A stretch of 64,000 nucleotides of DNA. Origin: a virus. Shown here piece by piece: positions 8,882 to 16,974 of the stretch. The DNA lies in the IMG/VR virus record IMGVR_UViG_3300032285_004054, positions 124,001-188,000 of that record; one strand, written 5' to 3'. Every line of letters starts with the position of its first letter. Within the stretch, counting starts at the first letter, position 1. A program made the translations under genes and the position numbers. Under the pieces are notes generated by a model. That model saw only the letters and a program-made list of their open reading frames with translations. It was not told where the DNA came from and ran no database searches.

Positions 8882-9046
8882 ATGAGTATTACAGTCAACA
8901 CTCTCTACGGTACTTTTATTGTACCTGATGAGAAGCAAGATCAATTAATTCAATGGCTCCAGACTAATGCTGTAAAAGCAGGTCAGGAACCAATCGGTGA
9001 AATCAAAGAAGATAACTATACCGGGAGACAATTAATCAATGAGTAA
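8882..9046 (+). CDS. 54-residue small protein upstream of dUTPase
   Basis: A short frame (ATG 8882, TAA 9044-9046) encoding MSITVNTLYGTFIVPDEKQD and a Gln/Glu-rich helix ending in GRQLINE. Its stop lies 5 bases inside dut (ATG 9039), giving an 8-base overlap and likely translational coupling. It fills the gap between the probable terS start and dut. It shows an N-terminal beta hairpin followed by a helix, but no recognisable function. Compact coding context and overlap support it as real. Confidence 0.55.
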   Translation: MSITVNTLYGTFIVPDEKQDQLIQWLQTNAVKAGQEPIGEIKEDNYTGRQLINE

Positions 9047-9542
9047 CACAGTACAAGAACTACAAGGTAAGTCTAAGGAAGAACTTCAGGAACTCTATAG
9101 ACTTCTATTCGTTAAAACTCATCCTGATGCAGTACTACCTGTACGTAACCATAAGGATCCTGTTTTTGGTGATTCAGGTTATGATGTTACTGCAGTAGAA
9201 GATACACTAATTCCTGCAAGAGGTGCTAATATTGTTCCTGTAGGTTTAAAACTTGCCCAGGTTCCTCCTGGTTTCTGGATTCGTATTGAGAGCCGTTCCG
9301 GTCTTCAGTTTAAGCATAACATCTCTGCTTTTAACGGTATTATTGATAACGGCTATCGTGGGGATATGGGTGTAAGGCTTATTAATAGCTCTAATACTGA
9401 TTACCAGGTTAAGAAAGGTGATCGTATTGCCCAGCTTGTTCTCTACCCTCTTATTGTAGTAACTGAAGAAAATGTTCAGTTTGTAACAGAAGCTACTGAT
9501 TCTACAAGAGGCGAAAATGGCTTTGGATCTTCTGGAAATTAA
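9039..9542 (+). CDS. dut: dUTPase (dUTP diphosphatase)
   Basis: Trimeric dUTPase hydrolysing dUTP to dUMP and pyrophosphate, keeping uracil out of DNA and feeding dTMP synthesis. All five motifs are visible in 167 residues: DSGYDVTAVED (motif 1), SRSG (2), GIIDNGYRGDMGVRL (3), GDRIAQLVLYPL (4) and TRGENGFGSSG (5, the Phe-containing flexible C-terminal arm). An N-terminal helix of about 30 residues (EELQELYRLLFVKTHPDA) precedes the domain. It overlaps the upstream 54-residue gene and is followed 15 bases later by the clamp-loader gene. Confidence 0.96.
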   Translation: MSNTVQELQGKSKEELQELYRLLFVKTHPDAVLPVRNHKDPVFGDSGYDVTAVEDTLIPARGANIVPVGLKLAQVPPGFWIRIESRSGLQFKHNISAFNGIIDNGYRGDMGVRLINSSNTDYQVKKGDRIAQLVLYPLIVVTEENVQFVTEATDSTRGENGFGSSGN

Positions 9543-9556
9543 GCGTATAATCGCTT
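9541..9556 (+). promoter_or_regulatory. Inverted repeat around TATAAT before the clamp-loader start
   Basis: AAGCG (9541-9545), TATAAT (9546-9551) and CGCTT (9552-9556) form a short inverted repeat ending one base before the ATG at 9558. It could be an operator overlapping a -10 box or, in mRNA, a hairpin that covers the start. T4 controls clamp-loader genes translationally through RegA, but the element here need not be the same. Confidence 0.35.
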
Positions 9557-9557
9557 T

Positions 9558-10475
9558 ATGTTTCAAGGTCTATTTGTAGAGAAATATCGTCCTAAGACTT
9601 TAGAAGAGCTTGTCCTGTCAAAGGACGAGCACGACTTTTTTAAGTCTTTAAAAGAAAGAGAAGAGATACCTAATTTGCTCTTTGCAGGTTCTCCGGGTAC
9701 AGGTAAGACCTCTCTATCGAAGATCATTGTTAATGATATACTTGATTGTCAGTATTTGTATATTAACGCTTCTGACGAAAACGGTATTGATACAATTCGT
9801 ACAAAAGTAATTAGCTTTGCACAAACTAAGTCCCTCGACGGTAAGCTTAAGGTTATTCTATTTGACGAGTGTGATGCTTTAACTCTTGATTCACAGAAAG
9901 CTCTTCGTAATGTAATTGAAGAGTATCCAGATAATACTCGTTTTATTTTTACGTGTAACTATCTGTTTAAGATTATACCTGCACTTCAATCCCGTTGTCA
10001 GATTTTTAATCTTATACCTCCATTTAACGGTATTCTCGGTAGAGTTGTACACGTTTTAAAAGATCAGGACATAACAGTACCTGAAGAGGAGAAGCCAAAG
10101 CTTATTGAGTATGTGCGTCGTAATGCTCCTGATCTTCGTCGTATTATCAATGACGTACAGAAGTTTTCTTACTCAGGTACATTATACATTAAAACAAATA
10201 GCTCTAAGAATGTAGCTGAAAAGATTGTTGATGACTTATTGATTAAGAAAGTTGATCTAACAGATATTAGAAAATATACTATCGAACACGAACAGGATTT
10301 TTCTGGTGATTATCTTCAACTACTAAAAGAGATGTTTGAAGCAGTTTATAATCATACTACAATCAACGATAAATCTTCTATACTTCTGAATATATCAGAA
10401 GCTATGTATAGAGATTCTATTGTAGTAGATAAAGAGATAAACTGGTTTAGCAGCTGTTTAAAGATTAGATCTTAA
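9558..10475 (+). CDS. Clamp loader large subunit, gp44-like AAA+ ATPase
   Basis: RFC/DnaX-type clamp loader ATPase that opens the sliding clamp (25666-26406) and places it on primer-template DNA. 305 residues against 319 for T4 gp44. VEKYRPKTLEELV is the typical N-terminus; Walker A is AGSPGTGKTS (about residues 44-53); Walker B is VILFDECDAL (DEC rather than DEFD); sensor 1 is FIFTCNY; the trans-acting arginine motif is LQSRCQIF (the SRC motif of clamp loaders). A lid/collar helical region follows. No gp62-like small subunit is recognised in this window. Confidence 0.92.
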   Translation: MFQGLFVEKYRPKTLEELVLSKDEHDFFKSLKEREEIPNLLFAGSPGTGKTSLSKIIVNDILDCQYLYINASDENGIDTIRTKVISFAQTKSLDGKLKVILFDECDALTLDSQKALRNVIEEYPDNTRFIFTCNYLFKIIPALQSRCQIFNLIPPFNGILGRVVHVLKDQDITVPEEEKPKLIEYVRRNAPDLRRIINDVQKFSYSGTLYIKTNSSKNVAEKIVDDLLIKKVDLTDIRKYTIEHEQDFSGDYLQLLKEMFEAVYNHTTINDKSSILLNISEAMYRDSIVVDKEINWFSSCLKIRS

Positions 10476-10714
10476 CGACCACAACACTTTCTAGGTGGAG
10501 CAGCAGGAATTTGGGATACACTTATATTAGGTGTAGCAGCTTGAGGCTGGGATATCTGCTGATTATTCTTTAATAGATATGTACTAACGTCAGACATTGC
10601 TTCCTGCTGTGTGGGGTAAGACTGAGAACGATATAATAAAGCGTTATTACCTGAACGATATACAACGCCCTGATATTGCCCGTTTACGTATTCTAGTGAT
10701 GTAAAGAAGTTCAT
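10472..10714 (-). CDS. Small protein of unknown function downstream of the hub gene
   Basis: 80 residues. The N-terminus (FFTSLEYVNGQYQGVVYRSG) looks like a two-strand hairpin with a YRSQSYPTQQEAMSDV helix, an arrangement seen in small phage proteins with a repeated Y-rich strand-helix unit. A Pro/Ala/Gln-rich linker leads to a C-terminal KCCGR. It overlaps the hub gene stop (10711-10714 shared) and converges with the clamp-loader gene (4-base overlap). The hub coupling suggests a tail-related role, but nothing identifies one. Confidence 0.55.
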   Translation of the reverse strand: MNFFTSLEYVNGQYQGVVYRSGNNALLYRSQSYPTQQEAMSDVSTYLLKNNQQISQPQAATPNISVSQIPAAPPRKCCGR

Positions 10715-12429
10715 AGTGTTTTAGGAAATTTAATCGTTGTAAAGTAGCGATGCAACTTGATTGCTGTTATTTCATTTAAGTATTGTGTACCTTGAAATAT
10801 ATGTCTTATATTTATAATAAACCATTGACCGCAAAACTTATCGTCGAAAGCGTCATTTAGACTGCCTTGTACTCTATCAATACCTATAAAGCGACCTGTT
10901 ACTCGAGACGTAAGACCAGGTACAGTAAAGACGATACAAGCATTTTGAAATATACCTAACTGTAGTAGTTTTTGTACACCGTCAGCTTCTCTTAATATTT
11001 TGTTTTGACCGTAGAGTGAGAAAATAGGATTAATATTTTTATCTTTTTTATTCTCCGCAATCGTTATTTGAAAATTATTAGGTGAACCGTCTTTTGTTAG
11101 TACTTGCTTAACATATTGCTCACCTATAAAAGTTTTTGCATCTGTAACAGTATTAGTTTTAAACTCAATATTAAATTCTCTTTTTGATAAATCATAGGAA
11201 TAAACCGGTCTACTAACAAATGTGTTAGCGTTTATCATAGGGGATACCTCAACATATTCGTATGAACGAATATAACTATAATCTACAAGTGTTTTATCTT
11301 TACCTACAATCTTACCTGAATCTTTTCTTGGAGCTCTAAACTTACCTGTCTTAGGTTTTTTACCTTTAGCTTCTATATTGTCGTTAAAGTCCTGTATAAA
11401 AAAGTGCTCAATTTGAAACTCACCAGGGTTCTCAGGGTCTTTACCGGCTTGACTAAAGTACTTTGACATCGGTCTTAATGTAAAGACACCTTTGTCACCG
11501 AATTTAGGTCCGCGTTCAATACTTAAAATACAAAAATCATTAACATCTTTTGATTTTATAGCACTTACATGTCTCTTATAAGCATACATTAACAGATCAT
11601 ATGCTGTAGTAGCAGTAGGAGCGGTTAAAAACAATGAGGAAGCTCCATCGTCCCAATCGTCCTGATTAGTTGTTATTTTGTTTATGCTTTCGTCTGTTAA
11701 AGTTTGTTGAATAACTTCTTTTATTATTTTACCAGTAGATAAACTTCTTGCATAATCAGGAGTATCTGCATTTACGTCAGGGTTACTTTTTGATGTAGCA
11801 GTTGAATACTGAATCGTATTTGTTGAAAGTTCATGATAACGAAAATCTCTAAAATATAATTTTTTACACTTTAAAGAAGCACTTGCTGCACCTGTTGCAC
11901 CCGGTGGTTTAGGTAAATCTTCAATATTATAAATTGAAAACAAATAGTTTAATTCCCAATCTTTTTGTTTTAAATCAGGGAGTGGTTGACCTGTTGTAGG
12001 ATCGACTGAACGGTCACCGACAACAGATACTGGATATATCTGTACGTTTATTGTATCGTACCCGTCGTTTCTAAATGTAAAGATTTTATCTAGAACATCA
12101 TGCTTGTAAGTAAAAGTTAGCGTACCTTTTGTAACCCAATCAGCAAGAGACTCTTCAATTGTAAAGTCTATAATTGAATTAGGCGCTAAACTAAAAGTTT
12201 GAGACGCTATAAAATTACTAATTGATATTTGTACGGAATATAATTTTGTATTATAACTATAATTCTGTTTTGGTGTTTCGGTATTAGCAAGTGGGCCGCC
12301 TGGTGAATTAGCTGGTAGACCGTTATCCGTTGACGATTGATTGTAGTCGTACGGCTTTCGAACATCAGGTGTATTACTCAAAGCAGCTTGAGCAGGATGT
12401 AATACGTTATATAAATTAGGTGTAGCCAT
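10711..12429 (-). CDS. Baseplate hub protein, gp27-like
   Basis: 572 residues, larger than T4 gp27 (391). It shows hub-type features: an N-terminal beta domain with IDFTIEESLADWVTKGTLTF followed by YLFSIYNIEDLP and LYFRDFRYHELSTN, a central helical stretch (GKIIKEVIQQTL, YDLLMYAYKRHV), and a late beta domain ending QWFIINIRHIF. Hub proteins form the trimeric ring joining the tube to the central spike. The order gp48-like, LysM gp53-like, hub, all within 4-9 bases, supports this. No spike/lysozyme (gp5) gene is in the window. The N-terminal 50 residues are Pro/Asn-rich and likely disordered. Confidence 0.68.
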   Translation of the reverse strand: MATPNLYNVLHPAQAALSNTPDVRKPYDYNQSSTDNGLPANSPGGPLANTETPKQNYSYNTKLYSVQISISNFIASQTFSLAPNSIIDFTIEESLADWVTKGTLTFTYKHDVLDKIFTFRNDGYDTINVQIYPVSVVGDRSVDPTTGQPLPDLKQKDWELNYLFSIYNIEDLPKPPGATGAASASLKCKKLYFRDFRYHELSTNTIQYSTATSKSNPDVNADTPDYARSLSTGKIIKEVIQQTLTDESINKITTNQDDWDDGASSLFLTAPTATTAYDLLMYAYKRHVSAIKSKDVNDFCILSIERGPKFGDKGVFTLRPMSKYFSQAGKDPENPGEFQIEHFFIQDFNDNIEAKGKKPKTGKFRAPRKDSGKIVGKDKTLVDYSYIRSYEYVEVSPMINANTFVSRPVYSYDLSKREFNIEFKTNTVTDAKTFIGEQYVKQVLTKDGSPNNFQITIAENKKDKNINPIFSLYGQNKILREADGVQKLLQLGIFQNACIVFTVPGLTSRVTGRFIGIDRVQGSLNDAFDDKFCGQWFIINIRHIFQGTQYLNEITAIKLHRYFTTIKFPKTL

Positions 12430-12432
12430 TTA

Positions 12433-12771
12433 TTATATCTGATTAAGAATACTTCTTAATACGCTGGGTGTTGGTATTTTTAATACATCATTCGGCATTA
12501 GTTGCTTTGTCGGGTCAATAATTTTGTTTATGTTTGCTATTACCCACCAGAGATGTATATCTCCTAATGTTTTATACGAAACGTACGGTAATGTATCACC
12601 GTAAACTACAGTATATTTTGTAAAAAAGGATTCAGGTAAATTACTAGGTATTACTACACTTTGTAATAGATTGTAATAATATCTATTATTTTCGTCTTTA
12701 TAGACGTTAAAGATATTTTCATAGTTCTCCTGATTAAGAAGAGGTAAATCTGTAATTTGATTCTGATCCAT
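12433..12771 (-). CDS. Baseplate wedge protein with LysM-like domain, gp53-like
   Basis: 112 residues. A LysM-like unit (about 52-103) is visible: YTVVYGDTLPYVSYKTLGD, then HLWWVIANINKI, then MPNDVLKIP. The N-terminal half (ENIFNVYKDENNRYYYNLLQSV) matches the short segment of gp53-type wedge proteins. In T4 gp53 clamps neighbouring wedges around the hub. It lies between the gp48-like and hub genes with 3-8 base gaps. A peptidoglycan-binding role is less likely because LysM in gp53 is structural. Confidence 0.78.
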   Translation of the reverse strand: MDQNQITDLPLLNQENYENIFNVYKDENNRYYYNLLQSVVIPSNLPESFFTKYTVVYGDTLPYVSYKTLGDIHLWWVIANINKIIDPTKQLMPNDVLKIPTPSVLRSILNQI

Positions 12772-12779
12772 ATGTTATA

Positions 12780-13964
12780 TTAAAAAGAAGAGCCTCCTCC
12801 ACCACCTCCGAATTCGCCTCCACCGCCTTGAACTCCTCCGGGACTATTAATATTCTGTACGTTAGGGCTACTCGGAACTGTACCAGGATTTGAACCAGAT
12901 CCGGAGCCTGTACCTGATGTTGAGCCAGGTTTTTTAGAAGCTGTGACTTGGGGGTTACCTACAACGTTAAATAAATTTTTACTATTGACTAACATATCTT
13001 GTAGGGTTATATTAACAATATAAGCATCAGGTATATTGTAATCTGCACTACCGTTACCTAGCCAATCAAATTTCATTGAACGTATATTGCCTGCATGTGT
13101 AATTTTTAAATTACTTACGTAGGAGGCTTTACTATAATGTACACCCGGAACAACTACCTCATAAAATACTGGAGGTGTGTTTGTAAAATATGTTCTCTTA
13201 TTAAAGAGATTTTGATAGGTTAGTAGGTAACATAACTCCCAGTTCTTTTGTATTATATCACTATAATTTTGTTCTTTACCGGTTACTATAGTGTTGTATA
13301 ATGGGAAAGAAATAGATAACGATCTTGCTTCACCGTTAACCCACAGCTTAGGTTTGTCTATAGCTTTTGCAGACGGGGATGTTGCCTTAAAAGCAAGATC
13401 TTTTACAAGCCCCATTTTATCTGAAGCTTGACCGATAGCTTTTCCTCCAAGGTTCATCAATCTGCCTAACTTACCTCCTCTTCTAGAACCTAATCCTTCT
13501 AATGCTCCAGCACCTTCTTTAATAAGCCCTCCTACTAAACCTTCATCGCTTACTTCTTGCCAAGTATTTGTTGTAGAGTACGCAGTATTATCAAAATACG
13601 GAAATGTATATGAAAAATTTGTAGGATTATCGTGATCATATAATTTATCGTACGGTGAACTACTTACACCATCAGTAGCTGCTGCAGCTAAACCTTTAGG
13701 TAGTGCTAAAGACGTGGTAGCTTCTGCTCTCATTTGACTTTCAAGATAAAGATATTCTTTCATCCATACATAAGGTACTTCGTCTAGAGCAGGAGATGAA
13801 GGTGGTGTAAGTGTCCAGGGCCACCCTGTTACAACATTAATATCGCCTCCATAGGATCCTGGCTCTAACTGACCACCAGCGCCTAATTTATCATGACCGC
13901 TAGTTGTACTGCCAGGGTTATCGCGTGTTCCTTTTGCGTTGTATGTAAAGAGTTTAGTAGCCAT
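12780..13964 (-). CDS. Baseplate tube-cap protein, gp48/gp54-like
   Basis: 394 residues. The core (about 205-345) has a tube-like fold pattern: KLWVNGEARSLSISFPLYNT, NWELCYLLTYQN, PPVFYEVVVPGVHYSKASYV and SMKFDWLGNGSADYNIPDAYIVNITLQDML. This resembles gp48/gp54, which cap the hub and start tube polymerisation. A Gly/Lys-rich segment (about 145-190) contains two possible amphipathic helices, and the C-terminus is a Gly-rich low-complexity tail (GGGGEFGGGGGGSSF). A GATAAATA late-type box (13978-13985) precedes it. Whether it is gp48 or gp54 cannot be decided. Confidence 0.6.
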   Translation of the reverse strand: MATKLFTYNAKGTRDNPGSTTSGHDKLGAGGQLEPGSYGGDINVVTGWPWTLTPPSSPALDEVPYVWMKEYLYLESQMRAEATTSLALPKGLAAAATDGVSSSPYDKLYDHDNPTNFSYTFPYFDNTAYSTTNTWQEVSDEGLVGGLIKEGAGALEGLGSRRGGKLGRLMNLGGKAIGQASDKMGLVKDLAFKATSPSAKAIDKPKLWVNGEARSLSISFPLYNTIVTGKEQNYSDIIQKNWELCYLLTYQNLFNKRTYFTNTPPVFYEVVVPGVHYSKASYVSNLKITHAGNIRSMKFDWLGNGSADYNIPDAYIVNITLQDMLVNSKNLFNVVGNPQVTASKKPGSTSGTGSGSGSNPGTVPSSPNVQNINSPGGVQGGGGEFGGGGGGSSF

Positions 13965-13977
13965 TTATCGTATATAG

Positions 13978-13985
13978 TATTTATC
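13978..13985 (-). promoter_or_regulatory. Late-type box GATAAATA before the tube-cap gene
   Basis: Minus-strand GATAAATA, one mismatch to TATAAATA, 13 bases before the ATG at 13964. It overlaps the last codons of the upstream 743-residue gene. Confidence 0.4.
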
Positions 13986-16212
13986 CTTCGTAAAAGGCGT
14001 TTAGAAATTCTGTTCTTTTTTGAGCTACGGCGCTGTTAAAATTACGTGCAAAATCTACAGGAGAAGGACCTGAGTCAGGAGAAGCATTAATATTAATAGT
14101 TTGGTCGTCAGGCGGAGATGGCATTCCTTGACTATTAGCAATCGCTTTAGCTAATGATTGCATATTCATGCTAAGTTCTTTAACAGCACCGTAAGTATTT
14201 TTAGTATTCTCAGCTATTTCACTAGATTTGTCGTCACTATTTGCTGCAGTTTGCGTTTTTTCTTTAATAGAGGGTTCAACTATAGGTTCAGGTTTCTTTG
14301 ATTTAAATTCATTCTTTATATAATCAGGTGAATTTACATTCTCAGACGCTTTTTCAATCTGAGATTTAAGAGATGATGTTTTGTCGTGTAGCTCTGCTGT
14401 TGTTTTAGCTAATTGCTGCTCATCAGTTAAAACCGGTTTAGATGGTTCAGCTTTAGCTGTCTCGGGTTTGATACTTTCAGCTTTAGCTGTCTCGGGTTTG
14501 ATACTTTCAGCTTTAGCTGTCTCGGGGGTAGAAACCGGTTCAATTTTACCCTCCTTTAATGTACCTTCTGTCTGATTATTATTTTTTAACTGATTTTCAG
14601 CAGACATTGATTTTACTTTTTGCTGTGCAGTTAAAAGAGCTGTAGCTTTACCCAAAGGAGCTGTTTCTAGATTTTTAGTTATTTCTTTTTGTTGTTCAGG
14701 GTTAAGTTGTTTCCAATTTTCTGGATTAATGCCTTTTGGTGCTTCAGCAGGTTTTACTGTCTCAGGTGTTTTCTTATCGGTAGTTTCTGTTTTAGCCTCT
14801 TCCCCTTGTTTACCAGGTTCGGGATGTGTTGCTTTATATATATCTCTACCTGCTAAAGCTGCGTCAATACCTATACTAGCAGCAGTACCTGCACCTGGTA
14901 ACGTACTTGCAGCACCTGAAGCAACTTCAAGACCTGCCCCGGTCCAATCCCCTTCAAGAGCTCTTTGTGCACCGAAACCTAATCCCGCTACTAAACCTAT
15001 ACCAGGTATTTTTTTAAGTACACTTTTACCTAAAGCTTTTGCACCTGCTTTTTCAGCTACTTTGATACCTTCTTTTTCAGCTACTTTGATACCTTCTTTT
15101 TCAGCTACTTTAACACCTTCTTTTTCAGCAACTTTTTCAGCTGTTTTTGCACCTTCTTTTTCAAGAGCTTTTGCTCCTTCTTTTTCAGCAACTTTTTCAG
15201 CTGTTTTTGCACCTTCTTTTTCAAGAGCTTTTGCTCCTTCTTTTTCAGCAACTTTTTCAGCTTCCTTTTCGGCTGCTTTCTCGGCTTCCTTTTCGGCTGC
15301 TTTTTCAGCAGTTTTTCCTTTATTCTTAAAATGGTCCCATAGCTCTCCTAAACCACCTAATATACCTGCTCCTGCAAGAGCTGCAGCTGCGTTGTTATTA
15401 TCTTTTTTATCTTCGGTAGGTTTTTTATTATTATCTGTTTTATTAAACCAATTTTTTAAAAGCTCTAAAATACTATGCGTGTCTTTTGCTTCTTGATCTT
15501 CGTCCTTTTCAAGCTGACTTTCTTTTGAAATAAAAGATGTCTCCCCGGGTTGTAGTGTTGTTGTAGTAGCAGGTGCTCCCGGGGGATTACTATTGGTATC
15601 CTTTGGCTGTTGTAGAATTGATGATGCTTTTGGATCAATTACCGTAGCTACTTTAATTGTAAATTCATTTAATCTGTTAATTAACTTATCAATTGATTCT
15701 TTAGATGCTTTTTCGAAGCCTACTTCATTTTTACGTTCAACAAAATCTTTAACTTTATTAGTAGCTTTTTCACCAGCTTGTTTACCTAAACCGGTAATCT
15801 CTTTTCCAAAATCAATAATAGCATCTACACCGAAATGCTTTGCTAAGTTAAACTTTTCTCCGTCTTCTTTTTTATCGCCATGCTCTTTCTTATCAGTATC
15901 TTCTTTCTTTGCTTTATCTGAAACATCTGATTGTACTGATACAGGTACTGCAGGGGTTGGTGTAACTTCTTTTTTAGTCGGTAAAACTAGTTGTACATTA
16001 TCTAAACCTGTATTGTCTTTTTTTGCTAAGGAAGGCTGAGATGGAATAGCGTTTCTTTTTAAATCAAAAATCTTTGAGATATTACCTACAAATTGTTCTA
16101 ACAATCCTTGAGATTTTACAATAGGTTCCTTATAGGTCTCAACAGTAGGAGAACTCTTTAAATCAGGAGAAGACAGTACATCCTGTACAGGTTTTTCCGG
16201 AGTTTCAGCCAT
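13981..16212 (-). CDS. Repeat-rich 743-residue tail protein, candidate tape measure or hub component
   Basis: Low-complexity Lys/Glu/Ala/Pro-rich protein lying between two gp26-like genes and the tube-cap gene. Residues about 300-400 are a charged helical array of AEKEGAK-type repeats, predicted to be coiled coil or a long helix. A hydrophobic Gly/Ala segment follows (KKIPGIGLVAGLGFGAQRAL ... ASTLPGAGTAASIGIDAAL, about 400-455), as in tape-measure proteins that insert in membranes. Another repeat, ETAKAESIKP, is near 550-590, and the C-terminus is PSPVDFARNFNSAVAQKRTEFLNAFYEG. Position, size and helical content fit a tape measure, but I found no family motif, so this is inference. Confidence 0.5.
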   Translation of the reverse strand: MAETPEKPVQDVLSSPDLKSSPTVETYKEPIVKSQGLLEQFVGNISKIFDLKRNAIPSQPSLAKKDNTGLDNVQLVLPTKKEVTPTPAVPVSVQSDVSDKAKKEDTDKKEHGDKKEDGEKFNLAKHFGVDAIIDFGKEITGLGKQAGEKATNKVKDFVERKNEVGFEKASKESIDKLINRLNEFTIKVATVIDPKASSILQQPKDTNSNPPGAPATTTTLQPGETSFISKESQLEKDEDQEAKDTHSILELLKNWFNKTDNNKKPTEDKKDNNNAAAALAGAGILGGLGELWDHFKNKGKTAEKAAEKEAEKAAEKEAEKVAEKEGAKALEKEGAKTAEKVAEKEGAKALEKEGAKTAEKVAEKEGVKVAEKEGIKVAEKEGIKVAEKAGAKALGKSVLKKIPGIGLVAGLGFGAQRALEGDWTGAGLEVASGAASTLPGAGTAASIGIDAALAGRDIYKATHPEPGKQGEEAKTETTDKKTPETVKPAEAPKGINPENWKQLNPEQQKEITKNLETAPLGKATALLTAQQKVKSMSAENQLKNNNQTEGTLKEGKIEPVSTPETAKAESIKPETAKAESIKPETAKAEPSKPVLTDEQQLAKTTAELHDKTSSLKSQIEKASENVNSPDYIKNEFKSKKPEPIVEPSIKEKTQTAANSDDKSSEIAENTKNTYGAVKELSMNMQSLAKAIANSQGMPSPPDDQTININASPDSGPSPVDFARNFNSAVAQKRTEFLNAFYEG
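14447..14526 (-). repeat. 30-bp tandem repeat coding for ETAKAESIKP
   Basis: Two identical adjacent 30-bp units (14461-14490 and 14491-14520) with partial copies on both sides, in frame within the 743-residue gene. Each unit adds ten residues of the ETAKAESIKP type. Identity at DNA level indicates recent in-frame duplication. Confidence 0.9.
15121..15240 (-). repeat. Perfect 60-bp tandem duplication coding for AEKEGAK-type helix
   Basis: 15121-15180 and 15181-15240 are identical, and the first 20 bases recur from 15241. Related 24-bp units continue at about 15056-15120, and degenerate AEKEAEKA units at 15262-15312. All are in frame and encode alternating AEKEGAK, ALEKEGAK and TAEKV segments. 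This is a protein-coding minisatellite, not a CRISPR array. Confidence 0.92.
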
Positions 16213-16231
16213 ATATATTATTTAAACTACA

Positions 16232-16963
16232 TTACGTAGTAAATAACCTTAGGTCATAATCGATTTTACTGTTTTCGTCTATCGTTAAAAGCTTAGTCTT
16301 TATCTGCTTAATGCTATCAATATATGAAATAACTCTATTTAAAATACTTACAGGTAATGTTGAGATTGTAGGTATCCAGTTTTCTTTATTATTTTCCTGA
16401 GTATATGTATTAGCATCAACAACTATACTATCTATATACTTTGATAACTCAGCAACAAAAATAATATTTAAAATACTCTTTAGAGCTTCAACGTCAGTAA
16501 CTTCTTGATCCAAGGTATTACAGGAATAACTAATATAATTTTCTTCTGTTAAAAGATTCGGTACCTTACAAACTACCTTAATACCTCCTTCTTCTATCTC
16601 TAAAAGATCTGGATGATTTAGTGCTTTTATTTCATCAATTTTTGAAGATATATCCTTATCGTTATAGGTAGATGATATATCATTAATTCTTATTTTTAAT
16701 GCAATACAAAGTTTGTCTAGTTCTGTTAAGGTATTAACATCAAAATTATCTGTGATTATATTTTTACGTATAGTGTTTGTTAGTTCTTGCTGAAAACCTA
16801 AATCAAAATACGAATTTTTTGCTACGGTATCTACAAAATCACTAAATTGTGCAATAATAAGAGGTTTAAATTTTAAATTTGACTTAATAGATGGAACATA
16901 TACCTCATACGCCCTCGAAGCGTTTATTTCATTTAGTGTATCAATTAAATTATTTGTTTCCAT
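16232..16963 (-). CDS. Probable baseplate assembly/hub chaperone, gp26-like
   Basis: 243 residues, all-alpha/beta, no signal. The N-terminus fits the T4 gp26-type (PF12322) pattern: a short strand YEVYVPSIKSNLKFKPLIIAQF, then helices with ELTNTIRKNII and ELDKLCIALKIRIND. Family members act in hub assembly rather than in the finished virion. A second protein of the same style is encoded immediately upstream (16975-17847). No catalytic motif is visible. Assignment rests on this pattern and on location among tail genes. Confidence 0.5.
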   Translation of the reverse strand: METNNLIDTLNEINASRAYEVYVPSIKSNLKFKPLIIAQFSDFVDTVAKNSYFDLGFQQELTNTIRKNIITDNFDVNTLTELDKLCIALKIRINDISSTYNDKDISSKIDEIKALNHPDLLEIEEGGIKVVCKVPNLLTEENYISYSCNTLDQEVTDVEALKSILNIIFVAELSKYIDSIVVDANTYTQENNKENWIPTISTLPVSILNRVISYIDSIKQIKTKLLTIDENSKIDYDLRLFTT

Positions 16964-16974
16964 GTTAATATATA

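Noticed and set aside
15121-15240. Direct repeats as a possible CRISPR array
   Set aside because: Repeats are tandem without spacers, in frame, and encode protein.
14729-15496. A 255-residue plus-strand frame antisense to the repeat-rich tail gene
   Set aside because: It is the Ala/Pro/Ser/Phe-rich mirror of the repeated minus-strand gene, with repeats made by the same DNA; the minus-strand frame has the tail context.
15593-16039. A 148-residue plus-strand frame
   Set aside because: Antisense to the 743-residue gene with no start context and atypical composition.
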